Shown here: piece by piece, positions 51,777 through 60,210 of the stretch
Layout of the letters: each line of letters opens with the position of its first letter
Numbering within the stretch: position 1 is the stretch's first letter
Origin: Alcanivorax nanhaiticus
GTDB lineage: Bacteria > Pseudomonadota > Gammaproteobacteria > Pseudomonadales > Alcanivoracaceae
NCBI RefSeq assembly: GCF_000756665.1
Contig: NZ_ARXV01000006.1
Coordinates: 212,802-276,801 of the forward strand
Length of the DNA: 64,000 nucleotides
Direction: 5' to 3'
Notes under the pieces: model-generated
The model's database searches: none
The model's input: only the letters and a program-made list of their open reading frames with translations
What the model was told of the DNA's origin: nothing
Translations under genes and position numbers: made by a program

Positions 51777-54700
51777 CTAAACCGCCTCCCCCTCACGGGC
51801 CTTGATCCCATACGCCAAGGTGTACAACACCGGCACCACCACCAACGTCAGGATGGTGGCAAAGCCGAGGCCGAACATGATCACCACCGCCATGGACTCG
51901 AAGAAGGCATCAAACAGCAACGGCACCATACCCAACACGGTAGTAATCGCCGCCATGCACACCGGACGCACCCGTGACACTGACGCATGCACCACCGCAT
52001 CCAGCGGTTCCCGCTCGGTCATCTCCAGCTTGATCTGCTCCACCAGCACAATACCGTTCTTCACCAACATGCCGGACAAGCTCAGGAAACCAAGCAAGGC
52101 CATGAAGCCAAACGGCGCGTTGAGTAATAGCAGCCCCAGTGTCACCCCAATGACCGCCAATGGCACCGTGGCCCAGATCACCAACGGCAGACGCAAGGAA
52201 TTGAACAGCAGCATGGTGATGATGAACATGAACAGATAACCCAGAGGCAAGCTGCCGAATACCGCTGCCTGTGCATCGCGGGAGGCTTCGTATTCCCCGC
52301 CCCAGGTCAGCGCGTAACCCGGCGGTAATTCCAGTGCCTCAATCTGCGGGCGAATCCGGCGCAACACATGGTCGGCGGTCTCATCACCGAGCACATCGGG
52401 CTCCGCTTGCACGGTAAGGGTCCGCTTGCGATCCCGGCGCATGATCAAGGCGTTTTCCCACTCGGTGGAAAAGTCCGACACCACCTGGCTAATAGGAATA
52501 TAGGTGGCGTATACCGGCGACCAGACCTGCACGTCGTTGAGGTTGTTGGCACTGAGTCGTTCATCATCCGGGGGGCGGGCCACAATGGGCAGCAGCTTGC
52601 TGCCATCGCGGTACAACCCTACCGTACGACCACTGAAGTTCAGCGCCAGCGTGTTGTCCAAATCCTCACGGCTGATGCCGGCACGCCGGGCCTGGGCCTC
52701 CTGGAACTGCGGACGGATTACCTTTTCCTGCTGCCGCCAGTCATGGCGAATACTTTCCAGTGCGCCATCCGCCACCATGATCGCTTCAGCCTGCAAGCCC
52801 AGTTCACGAAGTGTGGCCGGGTCAGGCCCGCTGAAGCGGGCTTCGATGGAGGCCGCCGGACTGGGACCGATCATCAAGCGTTTCACCTTGGCAAAGGCCT
52901 GCAGGTGCTGCTCACGAATCAGGGTGCGGGTATCTGCAAGGGCAGCATCAATCTGCTCGCGGTCTCGCACCTGCACAATCAGCTGACCGTAACTTGGGTA
53001 ACTTTTCTCCGGCGCATAAGGCAGCATAAAGCGCTCTGCACCGCGGCCGATGGTGGTGGTCACCTGGGTCACGCTGTCCATGTCCAGCAACGACGCTTCC
53101 AGCCTTGCCACCGACTCCCGGGTTGCCCGGATATCACTGCCTTGGGGTAGCCAGTAATCCACCAGATACATGGGGGTATTGGACGGCGGGAAAAAAGCCT
53201 GCTTGACGAAACCAAAGCCCACCAGCGCCGCCACCATCAACACCGCCATACCGGACAGCGTCAGTACCCGGTGGTGAATCGCCCGATCCAGCATGCGACG
53301 GTAGAGCACGAAGATTCGACCCTTGTAGGGGTCATCTCCCTCGCCATCGCTCCCACCAACATCCTTGTCGCTGAAAAACAGTTCGGCAAAGAAGGGCACC
53401 AGAGTAATGGCGGTGACCCAGCTCAGCATCAGGGAAATCAGCAATACCCAGAACAGGCTGTTGGTGTACTCCCCGGTGGCATCCTCCGAAAGACCAATAG
53501 GTGCAAAGGCCATGATGGCAATCACCGTGGCCCCCAGCAGCGGCCAGACTGTCTGGCGGACAATCTCCGATGCCGCCTCCAGTTTGGAGAGCCCCCGCTT
53601 CATGCCAACCAGAATACCTTCGGTGACCACGATGGCATTATCTACAAGCATGCCCAGGGCAATGATCAATGCGCCCAGGGAAATACGCTGCAGGTCGATG
53701 GCCATTATCTTCATCAGGATGAAGGTGCCCAGAATGGTAAGCAGCAGAACACCCCCCATGAGCAGGCCTGAGCGTAGCCCCATGAACACCAGCAACACCG
53801 CAATCACGATAGCCACGGCCTCGCCCAGATTGAGCATGAAGGCACTGACCGAGTTATCTACTTCATTGGGCTGGTTGTAGACTGTGGCCAGCGCCATACC
53901 CACCGGCCGCTGGTATTCCAGTTCCTTGAGACGCTGATCCACCAGCGCCCCCACATCCACCACGTTCACGCCGGAAGAAAACGAGATACCGAGGGTCAAT
54001 GCCGCACCACCATTGAAACGGTAGAGGTGGCTGGGCACTTCCGCATAACCTCGTTCGATGGTGGCCACATCACGCAGGTAGACCAGCTCATCGGCACCGG
54101 GGTCGGAAATCAGCAAGCTGCCCATGGCCTGCACCGTGGGGAATTCACCGGTCGGGTAGATGCGAATGTATTCATCCCCCACCCTCACCTTGCCGGCGGG
54201 GTTCACGGTATTCTGGGTCTGCAGCAGGGCAAAGATCCGGTCCGGACTGATCCCCAGGGACGCCAGCCGGGTACGGGAAATTTCCACCAGCACCTGTTCC
54301 TGACGCTGGCCTCCCACCACCACCTTGCCGACACCCTTCACCAGCACCAACTCGCGACGCAGCAGGTCGGCATAATCCTGCATGTCTTCGTAGCTGTAGC
54401 CGTCCCCGGTGATGGCCAGCAAAATGCCGTACACATCGCCGAAATCATCCAGCACCTGAATACTTCCTGCCCCCGGCGGTAATTGTCCCTGCAGGTCGGT
54501 CATCTTGTGGCGCAGTTCGTCCCAGATCTGCTTGAGTTGACTGGCACGGTACTCGGGTTTCATTTCCACCTGCACCTGGGACAGGCCACTGCCGGAAATA
54601 GAGGTCACCGTTTTCACATAGGGCAGACTCTGGATAGCGGCTTCCACCGGCAGCGTCACTTCCTCTTCCACCTGCCGTGGAGAGGCCCCGGGATACTGGG

Positions 54701-54845
54701 TGATGACCATGGCGATCTTGAGGGTAAACTCGGGATCCTCCAGCTGCCCCAGACGGGTAAAGCTCACCGCCCCACCTACCAGCAGCACCACCGTCAGCAG
54801 CCAGCTCACCACCTTGTGGCGAACGCTGTACTCGGCAATATTCAT
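51777..54845 (-). CDS. RND efflux pump, inner-membrane permease
   Basis: 1022 residues, the AcrB/HAE1 superfamily length. The first helix (VRHKVVSWLLTVVLLVGGAV) is followed by a large periplasmic loop, then TM2-6 with VFMGLRSGLLMGGVLLLTI and the proton-relay region LGALIIALGMLVDNAIVVTEG (Asp in the TM4 helix), then the second loop and TM7-12. It uses proton motive force to export compounds through a periplasmic adaptor and outer-membrane channel. The adaptor gene lies 3 bp upstream; no outer-membrane channel gene is in the window. The substrate is unknown. Confidence 0.93.
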   Translation of the reverse strand: MNIAEYSVRHKVVSWLLTVVLLVGGAVSFTRLGQLEDPEFTLKIAMVITQYPGASPRQVEEEVTLPVEAAIQSLPYVKTVTSISGSGLSQVQVEMKPEYRASQLKQIWDELRHKMTDLQGQLPPGAGSIQVLDDFGDVYGILLAITGDGYSYEDMQDYADLLRRELVLVKGVGKVVVGGQRQEQVLVEISRTRLASLGISPDRIFALLQTQNTVNPAGKVRVGDEYIRIYPTGEFPTVQAMGSLLISDPGADELVYLRDVATIERGYAEVPSHLYRFNGGAALTLGISFSSGVNVVDVGALVDQRLKELEYQRPVGMALATVYNQPNEVDNSVSAFMLNLGEAVAIVIAVLLVFMGLRSGLLMGGVLLLTILGTFILMKIMAIDLQRISLGALIIALGMLVDNAIVVTEGILVGMKRGLSKLEAASEIVRQTVWPLLGATVIAIMAFAPIGLSEDATGEYTNSLFWVLLISLMLSWVTAITLVPFFAELFFSDKDVGGSDGEGDDPYKGRIFVLYRRMLDRAIHHRVLTLSGMAVLMVAALVGFGFVKQAFFPPSNTPMYLVDYWLPQGSDIRATRESVARLEASLLDMDSVTQVTTTIGRGAERFMLPYAPEKSYPSYGQLIVQVRDREQIDAALADTRTLIREQHLQAFAKVKRLMIGPSPAASIEARFSGPDPATLRELGLQAEAIMVADGALESIRHDWRQQEKVIRPQFQEAQARRAGISREDLDNTLALNFSGRTVGLYRDGSKLLPIVARPPDDERLSANNLNDVQVWSPVYATYIPISQVVSDFSTEWENALIMRRDRKRTLTVQAEPDVLGDETADHVLRRIRPQIEALELPPGYALTWGGEYEASRDAQAAVFGSLPLGYLFMFIITMLLFNSLRLPLVIWATVPLAVIGVTLGLLLLNAPFGFMALLGFLSLSGMLVKNGIVLVEQIKLEMTEREPLDAVVHASVSRVRPVCMAAITTVLGMVPLLFDAFFESMAVVIMFGLGFATILTLVVVPVLYTLAYGIKAREGEAV

Positions 54846-54848
54846 CGC

Positions 54849-55919
54849 TTACAGGCCCCGCTCTTTCACCAGTTCGCGAACCTGCTGGCCTTCCTTGAGA
54901 TGGTGCACCCCGGCACTGACGATACGATCCCCGGCATCCAGCCCGGCAGTGATCTCCACCCCGCCACCGACCACCTGCCCCAGCGTGACCTGCACGGCAG
55001 ACACGGTGTTGTCCTGCGGCTGGAAACGCCACACCCAGGAACCCTCGGCATCATCCTTGTTGAACACCGCCTCCACCGGCACCTGCGGCCAGGTGGTGGC
55101 CTTGCGCATGATCTGACTCAGGTCGATGGCCACATCCACACTCATGCCCGGCAGTACGAAAATCCCTTCCGGGTTAGCCATGGTGAGAGTAATGATGTAA
55201 GTCTGGGTGCGATCATCCGCGCTGGCTTCGTGCTCCTTGTAACTGGCCTTGAACACCTTGTCCGGAGCGCCTTCAAAGCGCAGTTCCGGCTGATAGTCCT
55301 CGCCATCCTGACGGATGTTGGTCAAGAACCGCTCGGACACCGCGAACTCGATATCAATGTCCTTGTTGCCCTGCAGGTAAAGAATGGGCTCCTTGGCCTG
55401 CAAGAACTGGTAGTTCTCCACATAGGTGCGGGCTACGGTACCGGCGTAAGGCGCCTTCAGTCGGGTGTAATTCACGTTGTCACGGGCCAGACTCAGGGCA
55501 GCCTGTGCCTGGCGACGTTTGGCCTTGATCTCGTCGAACTGGGCTTCGGATATCACTCCGCGTTCAAACAGACTGATACTGCGCTGATACTGGCTATCGG
55601 CCAGATCGTACTGGGCCTGGCGATCCGCCAGCTGGTTACGGAAATCCGCCGGGTCCAGAGCCGCCAGCAGCTGCCCTTTCTTGACTTCTTCCCCGGCTCG
55701 CACCGGCAGTTGCTCCAGCTGCCCGGATACCCGGAATGCCAGCTCTGAGCCCTCGGTGGCTACCACCTTGCCCGGGTAATGGCGCAAGCGCCCTTCCACC
55801 ATGCTGTCCACGGTATACAGTTTCACTGGCTGCGCCTGTACCTCCTCGACCGGTGGCTCCTCACCACAACCCCACAATGCCAGCGACAAACCCAGCAAAA
55901 CCCAGATACGTTGTTGCAT
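54849..55919 (-). CDS. RND efflux periplasmic adaptor (membrane fusion protein)
   Basis: 356 residues with a lipoprotein signal ending ALWGC (Cys18). The order is beta-barrel, hairpin and lipoyl-like segments: LAFRVSGQLEQLPVRAGEEVKKGQ (about residue 45), the coiled hairpin FRNQLADRQAQYDLADSQYQRS and AQFDEIKAKRRQAQAALSLA, then KAPYAGTVARTYVENYQFLQ. It links the permease to an outer-membrane channel. It is the first gene of the pair with the permease 3 bp downstream. Confidence 0.92.
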   Translation of the reverse strand: MQQRIWVLLGLSLALWGCGEEPPVEEVQAQPVKLYTVDSMVEGRLRHYPGKVVATEGSELAFRVSGQLEQLPVRAGEEVKKGQLLAALDPADFRNQLADRQAQYDLADSQYQRSISLFERGVISEAQFDEIKAKRRQAQAALSLARDNVNYTRLKAPYAGTVARTYVENYQFLQAKEPILYLQGNKDIDIEFAVSERFLTNIRQDGEDYQPELRFEGAPDKVFKASYKEHEASADDRTQTYIITLTMANPEGIFVLPGMSVDVAIDLSQIMRKATTWPQVPVEAVFNKDDAEGSWVWRFQPQDNTVSAVQVTLGQVVGGGVEITAGLDAGDRIVSAGVHHLKEGQQVRELVKERGL

Positions 55920-56100
55920 CTCGCTCTCCCAACAAAAATAGCAACACCATCAAGACCGCCCGCAAATCGCCGGCGAAACGTCTGCACAAGAATTGTATTG
56001 TCGCCTGCTATGGCACGGCTGTCTTTGTTTACTCGGGACAGTCGGCGAAAGCGACACCGGAAAGGTCGCAAACGGCACAAAGCGATGACCTTGCGTTACT

Positions 56101-56129
56101 TGCATAACACTGTGATTACTTTTTATGCA
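56101..56129. promoter_or_regulatory. Inverted repeat upstream of the RND pair
   Basis: TGCATAA (56101-56107) and TTATGCA (56123-56129) are perfect inverted halves around 15 bases, about 180 bp upstream of the adaptor start. It is a candidate operator; no regulator gene is next to the pump. The rest of 55920-56605 holds no convincing gene. Confidence 0.3.
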
Positions 56130-56303
56130 GGTGGACAAAAGCATGCAGCAACGATCAAGAGGGCAAAAAGCGTTCATCGCGGCGCAACCGCCGCTCCCAC
56201 CAAAGCGGCACGGGGAACGGGAGAGGCTTAAGGTGCCAGCGTCAGGCAACCTTCTCTCGGGGGACTGGACTGTAGACGCCTTCCCGCTAATCAGTGATCA
56301 ACC

Positions 56304-56402
56304 AAAAAAAGGCCGACTCAACGTCGGCCAAGGGGAAGTTTGCATACTCGCCAGAGGGGGGACTGGCGAGTGGGGTTGCACATGACGCTGTCTCTAGACA
56401 GC
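56304..56402. other. Cluster of three hairpins
   Basis: In order: GGCCGACtcaacGTCGGCC (56311-56329) after an A-run, CTCGCCAG...CTGGCGAG (56347-56370) and GCTGTCTctAGACAGC (56387-56402). The first has a T-run on the minus strand. They precede the PAQR gene and may form a structured leader or a terminator; transcription data would decide. Confidence 0.5.
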
Positions 56403-56605
56403 AAAGCAACAATAGATAATTTCTATTAATGAATGAAGCGGAATTGCCCTATGCCAGCTATCGGCGCAACCTATCCGTCGGCACGCGGCACCTGCCACCC
56501 GGTAAAGTTGTCCGATTTGGCAGCTTTACAGCCTCTCTGCCGGCTCGGCATCATTCAGAATCATTCAACCCTGCTCAGAACCTGATCAGTGAAAAGAGGA
56601 ACGGC

Positions 56606-57277
56606 ATGGCCAGCGATACCCACGAGCCCCCCTATTCCCATCACGAGGAATGGCTAAACGGCCTGACCCACGGTATTGGTGCAGCACTCAGCATCGCCGG
56701 TACCGTGGTGTTGATCGTCGCAGCCAGCCTGCAGGGTGATCCCTGGAAAATTGTCGGCTTCAGCATTTTCGGTGCCAGTCTGATCCTGCTCTACAGCGCC
56801 AGCACCCTGTACCACAGCAGCCGCAGCCCAAAACTCCGGGCCGCCTTCAAGATGCTGGATCACTGCGCCATCTATGGTCTGATTGCAGGCACCTATACGC
56901 CCTTTTTGCTGGTCAACCTGCGCGGCCAGACTGGCTGGATTCTGTTCGCCGTGATCTGGGCGCTGGCAGTGACCGGTATTGCCCTGAAAGCGCTTTATGG
57001 TCACCGCTTCAAGTTGCTGCGCGTCGGCATCTATCTGGCCATGGGCTGGCTGATCCTGTTTGCCTCCGGCGAACTGACCACCAAGCTCAACGACACCGGC
57101 TTCTGGTTGGTGCTGGCCGGCGGCATCACCTATACCGTGGGCGTGGTCTTCTATCTGGCTGATCGGGTGATCCCGTTCAACCATGCCATCTGGCATTTAT
57201 TCGTGGTCGGCGGCAGCGTCTGCCACTTCTACGCCATGTACTACGGGGTACTGCCGTTCACCGCGCCGGTGGTGTGA
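56606..57277 (+). CDS. PAQR family / hemolysin III-like membrane protein
   Basis: 223 residues from the ATG at 56606, with GAGGA six bases upstream; the longer open frame to 56429 is likely non-coding. It has seven membrane segments and the family motif residues: HEEWLNGLTHGIGAAL at the start, SASTLYHSSRSPKLRAAF, LDHCAIYGLIAGTYTPF and the late FNHAIWHLFVVGGSVCHF. The bacterial members (TrhA) affect membrane energetics and lipid state; the old hemolysin label should not be taken as activity. It stands alone. Confidence 0.88.
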   Translation: MASDTHEPPYSHHEEWLNGLTHGIGAALSIAGTVVLIVAASLQGDPWKIVGFSIFGASLILLYSASTLYHSSRSPKLRAAFKMLDHCAIYGLIAGTYTPFLLVNLRGQTGWILFAVIWALAVTGIALKALYGHRFKLLRVGIYLAMGWLILFASGELTTKLNDTGFWLVLAGGITYTVGVVFYLADRVIPFNHAIWHLFVVGGSVCHFYAMYYGVLPFTAPVV

Positions 57278-57300
57278 ATTTCACGCCTGAAGCCAGTCCC

Positions 57301-57317
57301 GAGTTTCGAGTTTCGAG
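57301..57317. repeat. Family A remnant (two GAGTTTC units plus GAG)
   Basis: GAGTTTCGAGTTTCGAG without a visible partner arm, 24 bp after the PAQR stop. It may be the smallest copy of the family, or a decayed one. Confidence 0.6.
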
Positions 57318-57334
57318 AAGCTGATCACTTCCCC

Positions 57335-57363
57335 TTGCCAGATCCATCGCGACAATATACATT
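57335..57363 (+). promoter_or_regulatory. Promoter of the BigR-like operon, possibly leaderless
   Basis: TTGCCA (57335-57340) and TACATT (57358-57363) with 17-bp spacing put the transcript start within a few bases of the ATG at 57372. The region around and after the -10 (57354-57380) is AT-rich with partial dyad symmetry, which could be an ArsR-type operator. Confidence 0.4.
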
Positions 57364-57371
57364 ATTTTATT

Positions 57372-57707
57372 ATGAATAACGTTATTGAAAACCCAACCCT
57401 GATGGCCAATGCGGAAGCCCTCCGGCAAAACGCCCGCGACGCCAGCCAGATGCTCAAGGCCATGTCTCACCCGGACCGGCTGATGCTGTTGTGCCAGCTG
57501 GCTGACGGTGCCGAACGCAGCGTCAGTGAACTGGAAGAGCTGACCGACCTGCACCAGCCCTCGCTGTCTCAGCAAATCGGCGTCCTCCGCCGTGAGGGAC
57601 TGATTGAAGGCCGGCGGGACGGCAAACACATGTTCTATCGCGTAGCCGACGCCCGCGCACTGGCCATCCTGCAAACCCTTTACGAACAATTCTGCGGAGC
57701 CCCCTGA
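57372..57707 (+). CDS. ArsR-type regulator, BigR/SqrR-like persulfide sensor
   Basis: 111 residues, a complete ArsR winged helix (AMSHPDRLMLLCQLADG, then LTDLHQPSLSQQIGVLRREGLI as recognition helix). Cys41 and Cys108 lie at the positions of the redox pair of BigR and SqrR, which form a tetrasulfide on exposure to persulfide and release DNA; the metal-site residues of SmtB/ArsR are absent. It overlaps the next gene by one base (TGATG), forming an operon with two YeeE/YedE half-transporters. I infer sulfide or persulfide control of sulfur transport. Confidence 0.82.
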   Translation: MNNVIENPTLMANAEALRQNARDASQMLKAMSHPDRLMLLCQLADGAERSVSELEELTDLHQPSLSQQIGVLRREGLIEGRRDGKHMFYRVADARALAILQTLYEQFCGAP

Positions 57708-58144
57708 TGAGCATTGACTGGAATGCGTTTACCCCCTGGGCCTCACTCGCCGGCGGCGGCATGATCGGCCTGGCCGCCCTGTGGTTGCTGCATACCAATG
57801 GCCGCATCGCCGGCATCAGCGGTATCGTCGGCGGACTGCTGCGCCCGGCACCCATGGATAGCGGCTGGCGCATTGCCTTTATCCTCGGCATGCTCATCGC
57901 CCCCGTCGCCTGGACACTGGTTGGCACCCTCCCGCCGATGATCATTGATGCAGACTTTCCGCTGTTGATCGCCGCCGGTCTGATTGTGGGCATTAGCACC
58001 CGTTACGGCGCTGGCTGCACCAGTGGCCATGGCGTCTGCGGCATGTCGCGCCTGTCCCCACGCTCACTGGTGGCCACCCTGGCGTTCATGACCAGTGGCT
58101 TCATTACCGTTTTTGTCGTTCGTCATCTGTTGGGGGGTGTGTAA
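57707..58144 (+). CDS. YeeE/YedE family half-transporter (first of pair)
   Basis: 145 residues with four or so hydrophobic segments. [23 protein letters not shown] motif is present as [20 protein letters not shown] (about residue 102), including Cys residues that guide thiosulfate in YeeE. The small size shows that it is one half of a split transporter; the other half is the next gene. It begins by sharing one base with the regulator stop (TGATG) and ends sharing one base with the next start (TAATG). Confidence 0.87.
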   Translation: MSIDWNAFTPWASLAGGGMIGLAALWLLHTNGRIAGISGIVGGLLRPAPMDSGWRIAFILGMLIAPVAWTLVGTLPPMIIDADFPLLIAAGLIVGISTRYGAGCTSGHGVCGMSRLSPRSLVATLAFMTSGFITVFVVRHLLGGV

Positions 58145-58569
58145 TGCAGCGCAGCCATATCACCGCTTTCGTCGCTGGTCTGATCTTCGGCATCGGTCTG
58201 CTCCTGGCGGGCATGGCCAACCCGGCCAAGGTACTCGCCTTTCTGGATATTGCTGGCCATTGGGACCCATCGCTGGCACTGGTCATGGGTGGCGCGATCC
58301 CGGTGTCCGCCATCGGCTTTTATCTGACCCGCCATCGTAAAGCTCCACTGTTCAGCGCCAGCTTTCAGGTGCCCACCAACCGCAAACTCGATAAGCGATT
58401 GGTTCTGGGCGCGTTGGGATTTGGCGTGGGTTGGGGGCTGGCCGGTTTCTGCCCTGGCCCGGCGCTGGTAGCACTCGGCACAGGCAGCCTGAAGGCGGTT
58501 GTATTTGTTGCCGCCATGCTCAGCGGAATGGTGATCTTTGAAATGTTGGAACGCCAAAAACCGGATTGA
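58144..58569 (+). CDS. YeeE/YedE family half-transporter (second of pair, DUF6691 type)
   Basis: 141 residues with four hydrophobic segments. The family motif is GWGLAGFCPGPALVALGTG (about residue 97), with a Cys in place of the CTSGH block of the first half. Together the two halves make a complete YeeE-like pore as in PmpA/PmpB-type pairs, probably for a sulfur compound. Coupled by TAATG to the previous gene. The operon ends here; the small gene at 58730 lies 160 bp downstream. Confidence 0.87.
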   Translation: MQRSHITAFVAGLIFGIGLLLAGMANPAKVLAFLDIAGHWDPSLALVMGGAIPVSAIGFYLTRHRKAPLFSASFQVPTNRKLDKRLVLGALGFGVGWGLAGFCPGPALVALGTGSLKAVVFVAAMLSGMVIFEMLERQKPD

Positions 58570-58729
58570 TCCGTCCACTACGACATGGCGTCCTGAGACA
58601 CTATGTCCAATGTGGAAGACAGCAGGCCTGGCCTAGAATCTATCGGCATCAATGGAGAGAACCAGTGGCCTGTTGCGCCAGGCCCTCTCCCTAGCGGTAG
58701 TGTCACGTCAAAGGCTGGAGATCCCCGGC

Positions 58730-58879
58730 ATGTTGAATTGGGTTCCGATCATTTTCCTTGTCTTCAAGCTGGCCGTGTTTGGCACGGGCATGTTCTTCGC
58801 CATCAAGTGGCATTACGATCAAGACAAGAAAAACAAAACCAAAACGGCCCCCAGTTCCACACCGGAAGGGAGCCGTTAA
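58730..58879 (+). CDS. Small single-pass membrane protein, unknown function
   Basis: 49 residues starting MLNWVPIIFLVFKLAVFGTG, with GGAG eight bases upstream. Residues 5-27 form one hydrophobic helix; the remainder KWHYDQDKKNKTKTAPS is strongly basic and polar. An in-frame start at 58652 has no ribosome site. It converges on glutathione peroxidase (22 bp between the stops). No family is recognised. Confidence 0.5.
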   Translation: MLNWVPIIFLVFKLAVFGTGMFFAIKWHYDQDKKNKTKTAPSSTPEGSR

Positions 58880-58900
58880 CAGGCAGGATCTACCCGCGTC

Positions 58901-59377
58901 TTACAGCAGAGCTTCGATGTCTTTCTTGATGGACTCAGGTTTGTCGGTGGGCGCATAACGCTTCACCACCTTGCCGTCCTTGTTGACCAGGAACTTGGTG
59001 AAATTCCACTTGATACCCTTGCTGCCCAGCAAGCCCGGCGCTTCCTTTTTCAGGAAGTTATAGAGCGGGTGGGCGTTGTCGCCGTTCACATCAATCTTGT
59101 CGAACATGGTAAAGCTGACGCCATAGTTCTTCTGGCAGAACGCACCAATTTCTTCCGCTCCACCGGGTTCCTGTTTACCAAACTGGTTGCAAGGGAAACC
59201 GAGAATCTCCAGGCCCTTATCCTTGAGATCGTCATACAGCCCTTCGAGCCCTTCAAACTGGGGGGTGAAGCCACATTTACTGGCAGTATTCACGATCAAC
59301 ATCACCTTGCCTTTGAACTCAGCCAGGCTCTTTTCATCACCGCTCAGGGTAGTCGCTGAAAACTCGTAGATCCCCAT
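58901..59377 (-). CDS. Glutathione peroxidase (Cys type)
   Basis: 158 residues from the ATG at 59375-59377 ([18 protein letters not shown]), with GGAG upstream; 21 more codons are open before it. The catalytic Cys is in [16 protein letters not shown] (about residue 35), where mammalian enzymes have selenocysteine; [13 protein letters not shown] and [13 protein letters not shown] complete the Gln/Trp/Asn site. Many Cys-type members use thioredoxin rather than glutathione. It reduces peroxides in the cytosol or periplasm; no signal peptide is seen. The PfpI-type gene is 34 bp upstream. Confidence 0.92.
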   Translation of the reverse strand: MGIYEFSATTLSGDEKSLAEFKGKVMLIVNTASKCGFTPQFEGLEGLYDDLKDKGLEILGFPCNQFGKQEPGGAEEIGAFCQKNYGVSFTMFDKIDVNGDNAHPLYNFLKKEAPGLLGSKGIKWNFTKFLVNKDGKVVKRYAPTDKPESIKKDIEALL

Positions 59378-59411
59378 TGTCACTCCATGTCGTTTCTGGC
59401 CCAGGGCCAGG

Positions 59412-60092
59412 TTACTGAGATTGTTCGGACAACGCGGCAATAACCGCCTGCGCCACTGCCTCGCTCGACTGCGGATTCTGTCCCGTCACCAGCTTGCCAT
59501 CCGTCACCGTATGCGCAACGAACTTGTCGGCCAGATCCAGGCGTGCCCCAAGCTCTTCCAGTCGTGAGGCCAACAAGAATGGCATCACATCATCGAGCCC
59601 GACTTCGCGTTCCTCTTCATTGGTAAAGCAACTTACCGTGCGGTTCTGCACCAGCGGAGTACCGTCCTCATTGCGCAGCCCTACCAAGGCCGCCGGCCCA
59701 TGGCATACCGCCGCCAGCAGCCCGCCGCGACTCCAGGTACGTTCCATCACCGCAGCCACCAAGGGATTATCGGGCATGTCGAACATGGCACCATGGCCAC
59801 CTGGGACAAAGACACCGGAAAATGCGTCTTCCCAAACGGTTTCCAGAGCTTTTGTGTCCTGCAATGCCGCTATGGCATCCACCCAGGCCTCTTTCTGACT
59901 ATCGTCGGGGATCGAATTGGGATCGACCGGAATCTTGCCTCCCCGCGGGCTGGCAACGACCAGAGGAATGCCTTGCGCTCGAAACGCCAGATAAGGCAGC
60001 GCAAATTCTTCCAGCCACAGCCCTGTCTGCTGACCCTGCCCCATCTGGGCTGCACTGGTCACCAACATCAACAAGGGATTGTCCAGATTCAT
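59412..60092 (-). CDS. DJ-1/PfpI family protein (type 1 glutamine amidotransferase-like)
   Basis: 226 residues from the ATG at 60090-60092 ([18 protein letters not shown]), with GGGAGGAGA before it; the longer reading frame upstream is non-coding. Nucleophile Cys is in [15 protein letters not shown] (about residue 135), and [16 protein letters not shown] (about residue 97) is the conserved Gly-His loop. It resembles the Hsp31/HchA-like or YhbO-like subgroup (glyoxalase III or protein deglycase claims exist for relatives). It is likely cotranscribed with glutathione peroxidase, 34 bp downstream, suggesting a role in stress. Confidence 0.85.
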   Translation of the reverse strand: MNLDNPLLMLVTSAAQMGQGQQTGLWLEEFALPYLAFRAQGIPLVVASPRGGKIPVDPNSIPDDSQKEAWVDAIAALQDTKALETVWEDAFSGVFVPGGHGAMFDMPDNPLVAAVMERTWSRGGLLAAVCHGPAALVGLRNEDGTPLVQNRTVSCFTNEEEREVGLDDVMPFLLASRLEELGARLDLADKFVAHTVTDGKLVTGQNPQSSEAVAQAVIAALSEQSQ

Positions 60093-60210
60093 TCTCTCCT
60101 CCCACACAAGATGGTTGTGCTGCCTGTTCACCACAGCACAAGCCGTGGCAACATGTTGTGAATTCACTGTGGTGACTTGCAGCGGCAATATCAACCCTGG
60201 ACCGGATTTC

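Noticed and set aside
56125..56385. 86-codon frame between the RND adaptor and the PAQR gene
   Set aside because: It runs through two hairpins, has no ribosome site, and its composition is not protein-like.
60079..60210. 44-residue extension of the dGTPase
   Set aside because: It overlaps the promoter side of the divergent DJ-1/PfpI gene and has no ribosome site.
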